NCBI GenBank assembly: GCA_024803745.1
Contig: JANJXV010000014.1
Coordinates: 1,159,001-1,223,000 of the forward strand
Reading direction: 5' to 3'
Source: Megascapheus bottae
Taxonomy: Eukaryota; Chordata; Mammalia; Rodentia; Geomyidae
DNA length: 64,000 bases
Made by a program: the position numbers and the translations under genes. Each line of letters opens with the position of its first letter. The first letter of the stretch is position 1. The notes below the pieces were generated by a model, which saw only the letters and a program-made list of their open reading frames with translations, did not search any database and had not been told where the DNA came from. Shown here in pieces: positions 1 through 11,558 of this stretch.

Positions 1-72
1 TCTTGTGTATCCTTCTATCTGGCAAATATCATGTAACCCTTTTATTAATTACAATAAAAATATAGATATAAA
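1..72 (+). mobile_element. Minute 5'-truncated L1 3' end
   Basis: Positions 11-72 match the terminal part of the L1 3' UTR seen at 56.70-56.76 kb (CCTTCTATCTGGCAAAT, then ATGTAACCC and an A-rich tail). TCTTGTGTAT at 1-10 and 81-90 are target-site repeats. The left one is cut by the window edge. Confidence 0.75.
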
Positions 73-90
73 AAAAGATTTCTTGTGTAT

Positions 91-1340
91 GTTTCTGTCA
101 GATCTAATATACAAGTGAAGAAATAAAGCCAAATGAATTTGGCATTTGTTTTCAAGAGGAAGGTGAGTGGTGAGGACCCAAATAACTTATTTCCTTGTAG
201 ACACAGATTAGCTGAAAATTGAAATTGAAGTTTCTTAAGTAGGGCAAGAATCAGCAGATATTATTCTTAAGACTTTCAATCTCCTGGGAAACCTAAATTT
301 AGTAATATAAAATTGTCAGCAAGTGATATAAATTCTAATAACTAAAGGCAGCCAAATTAATCTTATGAGGGCAGCACTGAGAGTAGCTAGAAAGCATAAG
401 TTAGTTATAAAGAAAAGCAGTAAGTACAAAGCAACAGACATCATCAAAGACAGAATGATGATTTGAGAATTTAAATGAAGAACAAAGGCTTAGCCAGGAT
501 CTGATTAATCAAGTGAGGGAGTCTTTCAAGTACAATAGGGCCTCAATCTGGTAATATAGTTTGGTAGGCTCAAGAAACTAACACTCAAGAATAAATTATG
601 ACACCAACAAGTGAGCAAATGTACAACTCTAAGTCCAATTGCCATATTAAAAACATGATATAATTGGTCAGTGATTTATTGTCTAATTTTACTAGAATAA
701 CAAAACATCTGAAATGTAACGTATCTGAAAACAAATCAACAAACTGACAAAAATCAGCCTTGTATTTATGAACTTCCCATTAGAACATGTATTTACATGT
801 TCTGTTATTAGAAAACATAAAACATTAAGATTTATACTTAGGAGCACATTGAAATCATTTATCCAAATGACAAAGGTCTTAATAAAAAAAACAAAGTATT
901 ACTATGAGGTTTTTTAATGTGCTCTATGAAATATTTGAATTTTTTTGCTTCATTAGATCATACAGGACAAATGATGCTTCAAAATGATAAATTGATACAT
1001 GAATTAGCAAGACATACTCTGCCATACTGTAAAACAGCATTTTGCTATTTATAAAATTTGACATTTTGAATGAGACCTACATGTTTTTAATGAATGAACT
1101 TATTAATAATAAATCCTTGTCTGATGTGAAATTTCTACTCGTGGAGAATTAGAGTTCACAAGTATTAGCTGAAGAATTTTTGCAAAAATAAATGATCCAT
1201 TAACAATATGAATTATTTTCAACTTTAATATAGTATGATGCTAGACTGTTGGTTTTAAAGCATGTTTTAAGTCTTTAAATTTGCCTCTCTCATTATGGGA
1301 CATTATGGGTTCTATTTCTACCAGAACCATGTAGGTAGCT
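91..1340. other. Unassigned AT-rich DNA
   Basis: No gene, RNA or repeat that I can name. Reading frames are short and closed on both strands. Confidence 0.5.
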
Positions 1341-1341
1341 G

Positions 1342-1510
1342 GTCAGTAGTTCTTAAACTAAGCTGAATAAACCTCACACACAGGCCTTGTTTAATATACC
1401 TGTGCCTTGGAGTTTCTGATCCAGAAGGTCTGGGTAGGGAGTTCCACTTTCAACATGTTCCTAGGTTATGCAGCTTGAAAGCAAAGGCTTGTAGCCCATA
1501 TTGAGCCCAC
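1342..1510 (+). mobile_element. MER5A-like hAT (Charlie) fragment
   Basis: GTCAGTAGTTCTTAAACTAA followed by GTTTCTGATCCAGAAGGTCT resembles the MER5A consensus (gtggttctcaaac, gtttctgattcagtaggtct). Old and diverged. Confidence 0.6.
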
Positions 1511-1944
1511 AAAACCATTTTGTTCACTGGCTTTCCTCAGCCCATTTTCCTGTATTGAAATAATTTGTATGGCCTAAGAATAAATGTTACAATACCCAAC
1601 TGACCCTTGACAGAAGAAAAGGTTCACTATCCCTTGTTGTATCTGGTCAGAATGCATCTTCCTCACGCTAAATCAGAATTTCTGGGCTTGGGATCTGAAG
1701 ACCTCCATTTAAACATGCCCCTTGCCTCGCCCCAAGCAAGAATATAAGAACTACAAATTCACACTCATTATGACAGTTTGGCTGATTAGCCTAACTATTA
1801 TTGGCTAATAGTATCAGGTGCCACATGTCATATATGTGAAAAGTAAAACAGTGCTAAATGACCAACTCAAAAGCTGACATAACACAAATGAATACACAGG
1901 CTTTGAGCATAAATTGTAGTTATTTTACTTATTAGTTCTGCTAC

Positions 1945-2092
1945 AGTGGAAAACTTACTTTAATTCTCTAAGCCTCAGTTTCTTCACTTATATTACAAGA
2001 AGTATACTTAATTTGTGAGGATTAAATAATTTATATAGAATAAGCATAGTCCCTGGTATAGAATAGGCACTAGATATAAAAAGTACTCCCTT
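1945..2092 (+). mobile_element. MIR SINE
   Basis: CTAAGCCTCAGTTTCTTCAC, GAGGATTAAATAATTTATAT and CCTGGTATAGAATAGGCACT follow the order of the MIR core and 3' part. Confidence 0.8.
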
Positions 2093-2204
2093 CACTATCT
2101 AATCTGATCATTTCATTCAATATCAAAGTATATCAAATACTTATACTTCAAGGTAGCAGAATAGTAAAACTTTATAGTTATTGCTCCCTAGCCTGGGCCA
2201 ATGT

Positions 2205-2390
2205 TCAAAGGGCCTTTCATATAGTCTCTTATCTAATCCTCATAAAAATCCTGTGAGGTAGGCAGTATTATTACCCCTAACTTACAGATGGGGAAATTGA
2301 GGCAGAGTCATTAAGTAAACTGTCCCAGGTAGAATGGTAACAGAATTTAAAAACTAGGCTGTTGGATTCCAAAGCCCAAGATTCATCTCT
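2205..2390 (-). mobile_element. MIR SINE
   Basis: Reverse-complement MIR: AATCCTCATAAAAATCCTGT, GAGGTAGGCAGTATTATTAC, CAGATGGGGAAATTGAGGCA. Tail-to-tail with the MIR just before it. Confidence 0.8.
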
Positions 2391-3044
2391 GCATTTATTT
2401 CCTATTTAGCAAATGTTCTGTTTCTAAGGAACATTTATGAGAAACGATTCATACTTCTAGTTAAGAATATCATATATGGAACACAGATAAATCCATGCTA
2501 AACCATAGTAAAAAGATGCTCATAGAAAATGTATACCTTGAAATTATGGCAGATGACATCACCATCAAAACAACAAAGAATAATTTTAATAGGTAAATTG
2601 ATGTTTTCACTATATGGACAGAGGGAACTATAATTAGGCATTGAAATAAGTATCGTCAAAAATATACTATCCAAAGAAGTTAATGCTTTTGATATGTTTT
2701 GGCACAACAAATATAAGTTATTTATCCAAGCATTTAATCAATTATATGACAAGTATGTAAAATTATCATAAGAAATGAAAATTATATGCTACATTTAAAA
2801 TAATCTTATAGAAAGTCTGTAAAACATTCTGTTAAATATTGTTAGACACTCAGCATTGCTGAAGACAACCAAAGTTAAGTATTTTTTTCTCTACTCACTA
2901 GAAACTCTTTAAACAGAAAAATCACTAAAACTAGAATGAGATATTTGTAAATGTGTTTGATAGCAGACTTGAATAAGTAGTCTGCTTTGTTAGAATTATC
3001 ATTGGCAAGGCAATTATCCCCAATAAGTCAACATCAAATTCTGG

Positions 3045-4165
3045 TTTATTATTCATAAATTAAGCACGTACTTTTTTAATGTAACATTTTAGCAACATTT
3101 GGAAAATAACATTTTCTGATGGTTTTAATCACCTCTGGTCAAAAACATTTGAAATATTTTGCCAGTATAACTGCCACCTCGGACCTAAAATTGAATTTTA
3201 AAATAAGTTACGAAAGGCACAAATTCTCATTTTTCAAAAGAATGAGAATGAAAAGAATAAAAATTATGTTATAGTTTTAAATAAGCAAATAACAATGTCA
3301 CTTAGTAATTCCTGAGAATGGCAATGATAGAAGAAACCCATGCCAAAATAGCATTACATTTACTACTTATTAAGTCCCCACAATTAACTATGGGTAAAGT
3401 TGAAAACAAAGTATTTGAAAATGCATGTCTGCTATAACTGCTTTGAGTAAATTAATACTAGTAGTGGAGAATGATATTTAAGAGTGGTTAACAGTAAAAA
3501 AAAAAAAAGACAGGAACTTGGTAAAAGATAAATTAGAACCAAGTATATAATACAGTCAGGTCCCATTAGAACTTCAAAATGTGTTTTTATCAATGCACTG
3601 TAGAAAAGTGCTATTCTTATTCTATCTACCTTCTTCTTGAAGAAATACTGTCAATTATGAATAATCACAGAAAAAGGTTAGTAAGATAATTATGTGTGAG
3701 GCCCATTCATTTATATCATACTGCAAATGAGTTTATAAATAACACTGAGCAATAATATTTCCTTCTAAAATTTTCTTTAAGGCAGATCTGTTTAGCATTG
3801 GGTGTTACTACCATGATGCAGTATAGAAAATGTAGGTCTTTTAGTTTCTCAGTGACAATAATACACACAGTTGGGAACAGGCAACAAAATTTCTTTTCTG
3901 GTTTTTCTATCTGTTACCATTTTAAAAACAAGTTTTTCACATATATATTTATATATTACCGTTTCAAAACACATTTTAACAGACTTCACAGCTCTCTTAA
4001 AGCTTTAGTTTGTAGTCATTCATATGAAAATTTCTAAGCGGAATGTTCAGTGAGAACAAATTCCTCACTGGGATTTCAGGGTTTATGTTAGAAATGTAGA
4101 AGAGTCCTTCAGTGCAAGGCTAGACCATTTCACCTGGGCTTATTCACTGTTTTTTTGTTTGTTTT
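3045..4165 (-). other. C1galt1: C1galt1 3' UTR (extent uncertain)
   Basis: The AT-rich DNA after the stop codon must begin the 3' UTR. The first clear minus-strand AATAAA I find is at 3050-3045, about 1.1 kb past the stop. Further AATAAA hexamers lie below 2.4 kb, so longer forms are possible. The plus-strand open frame at 3798-4037 in this stretch has no protein-like features. Confidence 0.4.
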
Positions 4166-4369
4166 TTAACGGTTTCCTAATTTTACTTTTGGATCTTCAT
4201 TCTTATTTAATTGACTTATTTCCCTTCGCATATTCTCAGGTAAGGCAGGTTGATATCTATATAAATAACCATATGGACGAAGATGATAAACGAGGTATTC
4301 TAATTCATACATAGTTGTAGGATCAACATAGTGAAAAGAAATTGCAAGATCAGAACAGCAACCAGGACC
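4166..4369 (-). CDS. C1galt1: C1galt1 last coding exon: C-terminal 67 residues and stop
   Basis: This exon is too fragmentary to show as a long open frame but is clear by homology. From the acceptor CTTTTTAG (ending 4370) it reads GPGCCSD, then SFHYVD and [15 protein letters not shown], and ends in KVKLGNR followed by TAA at 4168-4166. The CC pair (residues 300-301) and the [13 protein letters not shown] segment are typical of T-synthase. This gives residues 297-363, so the protein has the same length as its human counterpart. The last residues are the least conserved part of the family. An AT dinucleotide run lies 52 bp upstream of the acceptor. Confidence 0.95.
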   Translation of the reverse strand, partial: GPGCCSDLAISFHYVDPTTMYELEYLVYHLRPYGYLYRYQPALPENMRREISQLNKNEDPKVKLGNR

Positions 4370-4420
4370 CTAAAAAGAAATAGAAAAAGGCCCCGTTAGC
4401 AAACAGCAGATTAACATTTA

Positions 4421-4445
4421 ATATATATATATATATATATATATA
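4421..4445. repeat. (AT)12 microsatellite
   Basis: Pure AT dinucleotides in C1galt1 intron 3, 52 bp upstream of the last coding exon's acceptor. Confidence 0.95.
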
Positions 4446-5299
4446 CTAATAAAGTACATACTAACTTTAAGAGAAATGGAGCATTAAAGTTGGCAAAGTA
4501 AAGCTGATACCTGTGGAAGAAACCAAAAATAAAATTCCTAATGATTTAAAACCAAGCATAAAATTGCCAAAAGGAGAGAAATGTATTCTTCTATATATTC
4601 CAATATTTAGAATATAGACTTCTTGAGACTTCTTCAAATGAGACATCTTCAAATGAGACATCTATACAACGAATGAGATTCTACTTCCAACTTTTTGCTT
4701 TCTCTGAATAATTTTCTTACTATAATCTTATGGTTGGCTCAGCCCCAGAAAGAAACCCCGAGAGTATTCAATGACTATATAGCTTTGCCCATTATCTGCT
4801 TACAACCCAATATTTTATCTATCAACCAAAACACTACAAAGAGAGAAAGCTCTCAAGTCAGCCTTACATTTGAATTTAGATTCTGGCTATCAGTCTTTAA
4901 CTTTGGGCAACTTACTAAATATGTAAGATCTCAATTTTTCCACCTTCAGAAAGTAAAGTACAAAGTATCATATCATTCTGAAATGTTTGTACATCTGAAT
5001 TCATCAAACTATGTACTTCGGATACAAGTCACAGAAATGTATGATAAAGGTTGAAACTAAAGCTTTCTTAAATGTCTACTGTGCGACATTGTAATTACGA
5101 CTAAGTAACACAGGTCGACTGTCTAATATACAAACAAAAGGCTTAGACATTATCCAATTTTGCCTATCCAACATCATTCAATCATTAGAGTAAAGTATAG
5201 GATTGAGACACTGATCTTTCTGAATGTTTTGTCTTCCTGAAAACCAGAAGGCTCATTAACCAAATGTTCACATAGGTTGCTAGCTTCAGTTAGATTTTT

Positions 5300-5460
5300 G
5301 CTCAAAGTCACCCCTGAGAAAGGCCTTCCTTAATCACCCAAATCACAGTACCCTGCTCCACTACAAGTTCCTCCCTATCACCTTACTTGGATTCTGAGGA
5401 CTAATTATTACCTAAAATCTTTGGAACTTGCCTCTTTATGCCTTCTGTGCCTGGTGTTAC
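5300..5460 (+). mobile_element. L2 LINE 3' fragment
   Basis: AAAGGCCTTCCTTAATCACC and the C/T-rich 'tccctatcaccttac' segment resemble L2 3' sequence (gaggccttccctgaccacc). Diverged. It lies in intron 3. Confidence 0.55.
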
Positions 5461-5650
5461 ATGACCAACAGTAGATACCTACTGAAAACCTACTGCTGAT
5501 GCCCCTCCTCTCATTCTGCCACTGTATGTAAGATATAAAGACTAATAGTTCTACTGCATTAAAGCAACACATGCATCTTAGCTAGTTTGTTTTATTAACT
5601 AAAAGTCAGACCCAAGTATATTTATACAGTAATGAAATTTCTAAACTTAC

Positions 5651-6318
5651 CTCTATAGCAGGATAATAGTTGTAATTCCAGTACCAAAAAGTTCTAGGTA
5701 GAAAACCTTTAATTAAGTGGTGTTCCGGTACAAATGGATGAAATGTTTCTTTTCCAGTGGTATCTCTGGAATCTCCAGCTTCTACATTTATAATTTCCAT
5801 GCATTTTCCCAGTGCTAAGTCTTCGATTGAGGAACTATGTGTACATTTCTCTGTTTTAAATGCATCAACAAATCTCTTCAAGGCTTCTTTGCTTAGTACA
5901 TAACCAGCTCCTCCACTCATGTAACCTTGCTTCACATAGGGCTTAAATCTTCTTCCAAAATAAATGGGTTGCTCAGGGTCATATTTTGAAAGGAGCCATC
6001 TTAAATTGTCTAGTATAACATATGTATCATCATCGGCTTTCATAAACCAATCAGCATCTTCTAAATAATGGTCATGAACATACTGAAAAGCTTTAATTGT
6101 TTTCCAGTACAGCTGATCTCTGCCTTCTTTGGTTTTTAATCCCACAGTTGGGAAGTCTTTATTTTCTTCTGAACTCATAAATAGCACTTTATTACAACGC
6201 TGGGCCCATGTGGCTTTGACGTGTTTGGCCTTTTTCTCTAGATTTTGAGGGCCTGTCATAACCCAACAAAGAATTTTAACTTTCTGATAGAGATTTTCAG
6301 CGATGTCTGTGTTTTCAT
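5651..6318 (-). CDS. C1galt1: C1galt1 coding exon 2: GT31 catalytic domain with DDD motif
   Basis: This exon encodes residues 74 (last two bases) to 296, the main part of the glycosyltransferase family 31 (beta-1,3-galactosyltransferase-like) domain in the Golgi lumen. Visible family hallmarks are the ILCWVMTGP strand (about 89-97), TWAQRC (110-115), FMSSEE (120-125), and the acidic motif ADDDTYV with D169-D171, which in this family binds the divalent metal and UDP-Gal. Further ones are YFGRRF (193-198), the [12 protein letters not shown] turn (205-216), [10 protein letters not shown] (235-244, with a Glu-Asp pair) and the aromatic run FWYWNYNYY (284-292). Cys 91, 115, 232 and 246 are present. 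The acceptor is TTGATAG and the donor GAG/GTAAGT. The exon is 668 nt and closes in phase 0. Nothing is missing compared with the mammalian protein. Confidence 0.97.
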
Positions 6319-6511
6319 CTATCAAACAAAAGTTTTTTAAAGGTTATAATTACATAAATGTAAAATCCAAATAAATTATATTAAGAACACATTTGTTTAA
6401 GCTATTTCAAAGACTCTCCTCTACCAATCTATTAGTGATGCAGATTTAATAAATCAAAACCAATCTAATATTTAACTGATATTCTGACTTATTAGTCTCA
6501 TTTCAATTTTG

Positions 6512-6640
6512 TCCAGAAGAGAGCTACCCAACTATGATTCATTGACTAAAAGTATCAGGATCAGCTGGAAGTTTGTTAGAAATGCAAATTTTAGTCAGAC
6601 CTTCTGAATTAACAAATCTACTGATGCATATGCACTTTAA
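6512..6640 (-). mobile_element. MER5A-like hAT fragment
   Basis: ATCAGGATCAGCTGGAAGTT, TGTTAGAAATGCAAATTTTA and 'cagaccttctgaatta' match MER5A segments. It lies in intron 2, 194 bp from coding exon 2. Confidence 0.65.
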
Positions 6641-7087
6641 ATACTTATTCTGTACTTGCCACTTTAGATTATAAAGGAAGCTTCAACTTATTTTTCTTTT
6701 TAGCAGAATACTCACAAGAATTTCTCACTGTTCTGAACAAGTTTCTTAAATGGCAAAGAAAAACATGCTGAGAAATGTAGTTCTGTTTTGAAACTCACTA
6801 GAATCAACGGTTATGAATTTCCTAAATAATATGTGGTAGCCTTGAAGACTGTCATGATTAAGCCAGTTCAAGTAAATGAATTAATAAAAGCCTGAAGCTA
6901 TTTCTGGTACTATTATATACTTCAGTTCCAAACACAAATCCAGCAGCCATGAACAGGAAAATTCACAAACGTGGAATTTCTAAGTTTATCTAACATAGTG
7001 TTGTCTAAACTACAAGTTTGCAAAGAAACAGGTGCTATATCACTGTATAAAGCAGCATGCTTATTATTTCATCAAGGAAGGATTTTT

Positions 7088-7290
7088 TGGGGGGTCAGTT
7101 CTGGGGCTTGAACTTGGCCTGGGCACTGTCCTTGCTGTCCTTTGACACTTTCTGTTCAAGGCTACTGCTCTGCCACTTGAGCCACAGCACCACTTCTGGC
7201 TTTTTCTGAGTATGTGTTACTGTGGAATTGAACCTAGGGCTTCCTGCATGCTAGGTGAGCACTCTACCACTAGGCTATACTCCTGGCCCC
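7088..7290 (-). mobile_element. IDL-Geo dimeric SINE
   Basis: Full dimer in reverse: Geo half first, then the ID-like half ending CCTGGCCCC. A perfect 15-bp target duplication, CAAGGAAGGATTTTT, sits at 7073-7087 and 7291-7305. Confidence 0.92.
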
Positions 7291-7701
7291 CAAGGAAGGA
7301 TTTTTACAAGACAAAATAAAACTAACTATGAAACTAACTACTTTTACAAGACAAAATGAAATCTAACTATGAAGTAAGTTAGGGACTTAAACTGCCTTGC
7401 ATCGTGATGTAAGGAATTCATAGGTATCAGCGAAGTACCACATTACAATGACAACTGGTCTAAAAGAGCCCAATTACATGATTTTGACTAGTGCTTTTCA
7501 AACTAACTGTGGTTAAGGAGCAACCTGATTGTTAGAGACCTATACTTTTACAAACAGGATAAAAATGAATTACAAAAGTTTAAGCTGAAAAATATATAAA
7601 TTTCAGTTCCTAATTTATTTTTAGATGCACACAGTTGTTTTTAGCAACTACATGACTACTTCCCAGCTATATTACCCTAAACCTTAATACTTTGAGAATG
7701 T

Positions 7702-7932
7702 GGTGTGTGTTGGTATTGGACTTGGGACCTCACACTTGCTTGCTTATGGGTGGAGCTTTACCACTTGAGCTATGCATCCAAACCTAACTTTTGCTTATTA
7801 ACTGGATATGGAGCCATTTGCATTTTTTGGGGGGGTGGGGGGGAGGGCTGGGCTGGCTTCAAACTGCAATTCCCCAGATCTTAGTCTCCTAAGTAGTTAC
7901 TATTAGAGGGATAAGCCACTGGTGCTTGGTTT
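7702..7932 (-). mobile_element. B1-ID type composite SINE, old
   Basis: In reverse orientation a B1-like half (right, 'gggataagccactggtgc') is joined to an ID-like half with CCACTTGAGCTATGCATCC. A G-rich run at 7830-7848 marks the junction region. Confidence 0.7.
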
Positions 7933-8553
7933 TAATACTTTAGTTGCAGACCAGCTAAAATACATACCAAACTTTGAGTACAAACATGGTAGGATGTTTT
8001 CTAAGAAAGCATACCCTTAAATAATGAGTTAAAGCTTCTGTGAGTTAACTCAGACTGAATAGAAGGTTGAGAGGGACATTAAGATATTACAATCTAAGTA
8101 ACAAGAATTCACAACCCAGGAAGACAAAAAGCAAACAAAATACCTCCATTCTCAGTCAGAAGCATACCGTGCTTATATACCTAAAAAGCCAATCTCTTAG
8201 ACATGCAGACTTAGCCAACTGGATGGATCGATAAAACTGTACAGGTAATAATACTCTGTCTAACTTAGGATAAGACAGTTTCTCCCCAATGCTGGGATCT
8301 GATAGATATTTTCACTTTCTAAATTGCTCATTTACTAGTTACGCTGTACCAGTATACATTGTACGAGCTATGTACTAGAAGAGAGGAAAAAATGAATAAT
8401 ATTTACTTCCTCATGCCTCAGATGAATTCAGTTTGACAGAGGAGCTTCACACACAGGCAAACAATTAATTGCTACATAGTAGGAGATGCTATAGTAGAGG
8501 TAGATACAAAGGGTTAGTTGTGTTGAAGGAAATTAAAATAGAGCTGGTAAGTT

Positions 8554-8780
8554 TTCCTCCTCCTCCTCTTCTTCCTTCTTTTTTTTTTTTTTTTTGTCAG
8601 TCCTGGTGCTTGAACTCAGGGCCTGAGCACTGTCCTTGGGCTTTCTCAAGGATAGCACTCTACCACTTGGACCACAGCACCACCTCTGGCTTTTACTGTA
8701 TATGTGATACAGAGGAATGGAACCCAGGATTTCATGCATGCTAGGCAAGTACTCTGCCACAAGGCCACACTCCTAGCCTC
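8554..8780 (-). mobile_element. IDL-Geo SINE
   Basis: Complete reverse dimer with poly(T) at 8579-8596. Target duplication TAGAGCTGGTAAGTT at 8539-8553 and 8781-8795 is perfect (15 bp). Confidence 0.92.
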
Positions 8781-8799
8781 TAGAGCTGGTAAGTTCTAT

Positions 8800-10288
8800 A
8801 GAGTAGTGACACAAAAACCTGATAAAACAGAGAGGGGAAAAACACAGCAATACTAAGAAGAAAAGAGAAGATAAAAGAAAAAAAAATAAATCTTCATCTG
8901 AGTAGAAGACAAAGCACAGGGAGTTTAGTTGAGTGCAAGTACATGTATAAGGAAGAGCCATAATTAGGGGAATGTACTATGTGTACTGAGAAAGTGATTT
9001 GAAAAAATAATAAAGAAAAATAGCATTATTAGAATTTAGTGACAAGTGGAATTGGTTCAAATGTGTAGGAAACCATGTATCACATTTTCAGTTTCTGACT
9101 TAGGCAGATGGTAACTATAATATAAAATAAGGATTATGCTAGGAAAGAACACATTTTAGGAATGGGAAGAAAAATAAGGACAATTTAATATACATGTTAA
9201 ATTTGAGGCAATAAAATAGACTTTAAGCATAACCTACTTCTTGTGGGCCATTGAGTAGAACCAATATTGACCAAAGATATTGCCTGCACTGAGGCCCAGC
9301 ACAGTCTGATAACTGGAAAGTATGACTATAATTAATCATCTGACTTGGAGCTATGTTGCAGAACAAGTACACAGCAACCAAGCTGCTCAATAGTAAGTAC
9401 AAGAGTACTACTCAGATCTGAATCATTGTTACATAAACATTCATGTAACATAACAATGTGTAATAGTATGAGTCTACTTGATAGATGATAAAACTCAGCC
9501 AGCTTTGTAAACAGTTTCTAGTCTCTACATGAAAGGTTAGGCAAGAAATAATTTACTAATGGAAACAAAACAACTGAACGTAGGACACTATGCATCTTAG
9601 AATTCTGATTATTTTAAAGCTATTTACTCCTTAGAAAAATAAACCAGAGTTTGCACTGTGCTAATAATGTCTTTGTCTTCTTTGTAGTAGGCTACAAAAT
9701 AATGGTAAAAGAAATTAAAATTACAAGGTTGATGATATCAACCTAAATGACAGTATCTTGAAAAAACAACATTTGAGGGTACCTACAAGGATCAACTTCT
9801 ATTATGCCAAGAGGTCAGGAGAACATAAAGTCATCTTAACACATTATTACTTGTTTAAACTTTTAGATGACATTCAAAAAGAAAAGAGAGGTTACATTAT
9901 CTACTAATAAAAATACAAATTGAGATTTGTCTGTGTATGTATGATACATACATGTGTATGTGTATATATATATGTATATATGTATATATAAATATACACA
10001 AAGAGAGAAATAGATTTTTAAAAACTACAGATAATATAACAAAACTGTAACAAAAAAAATTGGACCTAAAGAAAAAATTTCCAAACATACCTTTCTCCAT
10101 TTTATGGTTTTTGAACTATTTTACTTAAAACTGAGTTTAAAATTAGTAACTTACTAAATAAATTTGGCTTTAAACAATTTCATTCTCCTAAAACAATCCA
10201 AAATTTGTCTTTTAATATCAGAAATGTAGACCTCATATTTCTAGATATAGACAGTGAAAAAAATTGACATAGCGAACTTTTCCAACAC
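8800..10288. other. Intron 2 sequence, no assigned feature apart from a TATG-rich patch
   Basis: AT-rich intron DNA. A simple-sequence patch of TATG/TATA steps lies at about 9928-10001. No gene seen. Confidence 0.5.
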
Positions 10289-10299
10289 TCTAATAACAC

Positions 10300-10545
10300 A
10301 TTTGTTGTGTGTGTGTGTGTATGTGCGTGTTGGTCCTGGGGATTGAACTCAGCGCCTGGGCTCTGTTCCTGAGCATTTTTGCTCAAGGCTAGCATTCTAC
10401 CTCTTAAACCACAGCACCATTTCTGGCTTTTTTGGTAGTTAACTGGAGGGTTTTACTGACTTTTCTGCTGGCTTTGAACCATAATTCTGAGAACTTGGCC
10501 TCCTAAGTAGCAATTGTTACAGGCATGAGCCACCGTTTTCCAGCC
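10300..10545 (-). mobile_element. B1-Geo dimeric SINE next to a C1galt1 splice donor
   Basis: Reverse B1-Geo: a (TG)n-rich tail at 10304-10320, the Geo half, then the B1 half ending 'catgagccaccgttttccagcc'. Target repeat CTAATAACAC at 10290-10299 and 10546-10555. Its 5' end is 30 bp from the donor at 10575. Confidence 0.88.
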
Positions 10546-10575
10546 CTAATAACACTTTAATGATACAAATCATAC

Positions 10576-10795
10576 CTTTATGTTGGCTAGAATCTGCATT
10601 GAAGTTCATTTGACCTTCTAGACGGTTCTGTCCAATATCATCTGAATGTCTAGCATGAGGATCATTATGAAGAATATTAGGCTGAGTGTCTTCCTGTTCT
10701 CCCAAAAAAATACTAAATAACTGAGAACATAAAAAAAATCCTATTGCTGAACCGCAAAGGAAAGTTACAAAATTCATCCAAGATTTAGAGGCCAT
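10576..10795 (-). CDS. C1galt1: C1galt1 coding exon 1: start codon, transmembrane anchor and stem
   Basis: This exon encodes residues 1-73 plus the first base of codon 74. The start ATG is at 10795-10793. The N-terminus (MASKSW) is the conserved mammalian T-synthase start. A six-residue cytosolic tail is followed by a hydrophobic stretch at about residues 7-31 with LCGSAIGFF and two Cys, the type II signal anchor for the Golgi. A hydrophilic lumenal stem (residues 32-73, His/Asp/Asn-rich) follows. The exon ends AAAG before the donor GTATGA (10575-10570), so codon 74 (Asp) is split after its first base. Upstream, the acceptor TTTCAG places the exon start at 10812, leaving 17 nt of 5' UTR. A B1-Geo SINE ends 30 bp inside the following intron. 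Confidence 0.95.
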
Positions 10796-10812
10796 TTCCT
10801 GAAAGTATATTT
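10796..10812 (-). other. C1galt1: 5' UTR part of C1galt1 exon 2
   Basis: Minus-strand acceptor with a pyrimidine-rich tract (TTTCTCTCTTTCAG) ends at 10813, leaving 17 nt before the ATG. A second AG lies three bases before the ATG (CTTTCAGGAAATG) and could be used instead. The sequence cannot tell which. Confidence 0.65.
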
Positions 10813-11379
10813 CTGAAAGAGAGAAAAAAAGGGGGGAGGATATATTAGTTATATTAGCACGAAATTTCTAAATTATAAATCACTATGAGCAACAAAAACA
10901 AAATGTCTAAAGGTTTAGCTATCATGGAAAGTTAATTCCTTTGGTATAGGGAAACATTACTTCTGGTATTTATTTAACTTCTGCTTATCTATGACTTTAC
11001 ACTACATTTTCAGCAATAATAGTCCATTATGGACAATTTAATAAAACCATGAGTAATAGTAAGATAATCACTGTTGGTGTGAAGACTGTATAAATGTCAG
11101 TATTTATATATAGAATTTCATACTCTTCCTACAAGAATGCTTTGCAATCTAATCCTACTAGTTGGTCATGATCTTTTCTTTTTGTCAACACTGATTAGTT
11201 AAATCTAACTGTTCTCTTACATAGCAGTCACTGTTTATTCTGTTTCCCCAACTCACAAGTTAAAACATTTCTTCTGTAAAGACTAGAAATAAAATAGTTC
11301 ATGTTTCATAGGCCACATAGTGTCTTTGTTGCATGCAGATACTCTTTCTGGAAACACTCTTTAGAAATTTAGGTCTTTC

Positions 11380-11558
11380 GGGACCGGGAGTTTGGTTTCG
11401 AAAGACCCAGGTTCGATTCCTCAGTCCCACATACATAGAAAAAAGTCAGAAGTGATGCTGTGGCTCAAGTGGTAGAGCTCTGACTTTGAGAAAGCCCAAG
11501 GACAATGCTCATGCCCTGAACTGAAGCCCAGGACTGGCAAAAGAAAAAGAAAAAAAAA
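11380..11558 (+). mobile_element. IDL-Geo SINE with deletion in the ID half
   Basis: The left monomer lacks about 35 nt between GGGAGTTTGG and GAAAGACCCAGG, including the A-box region. The Geo half is full. Perfect 17-bp target duplication AGAAATTTAGGTCTTTC at 11363-11379 and 11559-11575. Confidence 0.92.

Noticed and set aside
8469..8760. Overlapping plus and minus frames of 91 and 75 codons
   Set aside because: Both are translations of an IDL-Geo SINE and its poly(T). The same peptides (for example CPWAFSR, HLSHSTTS) recur at other SINE copies.
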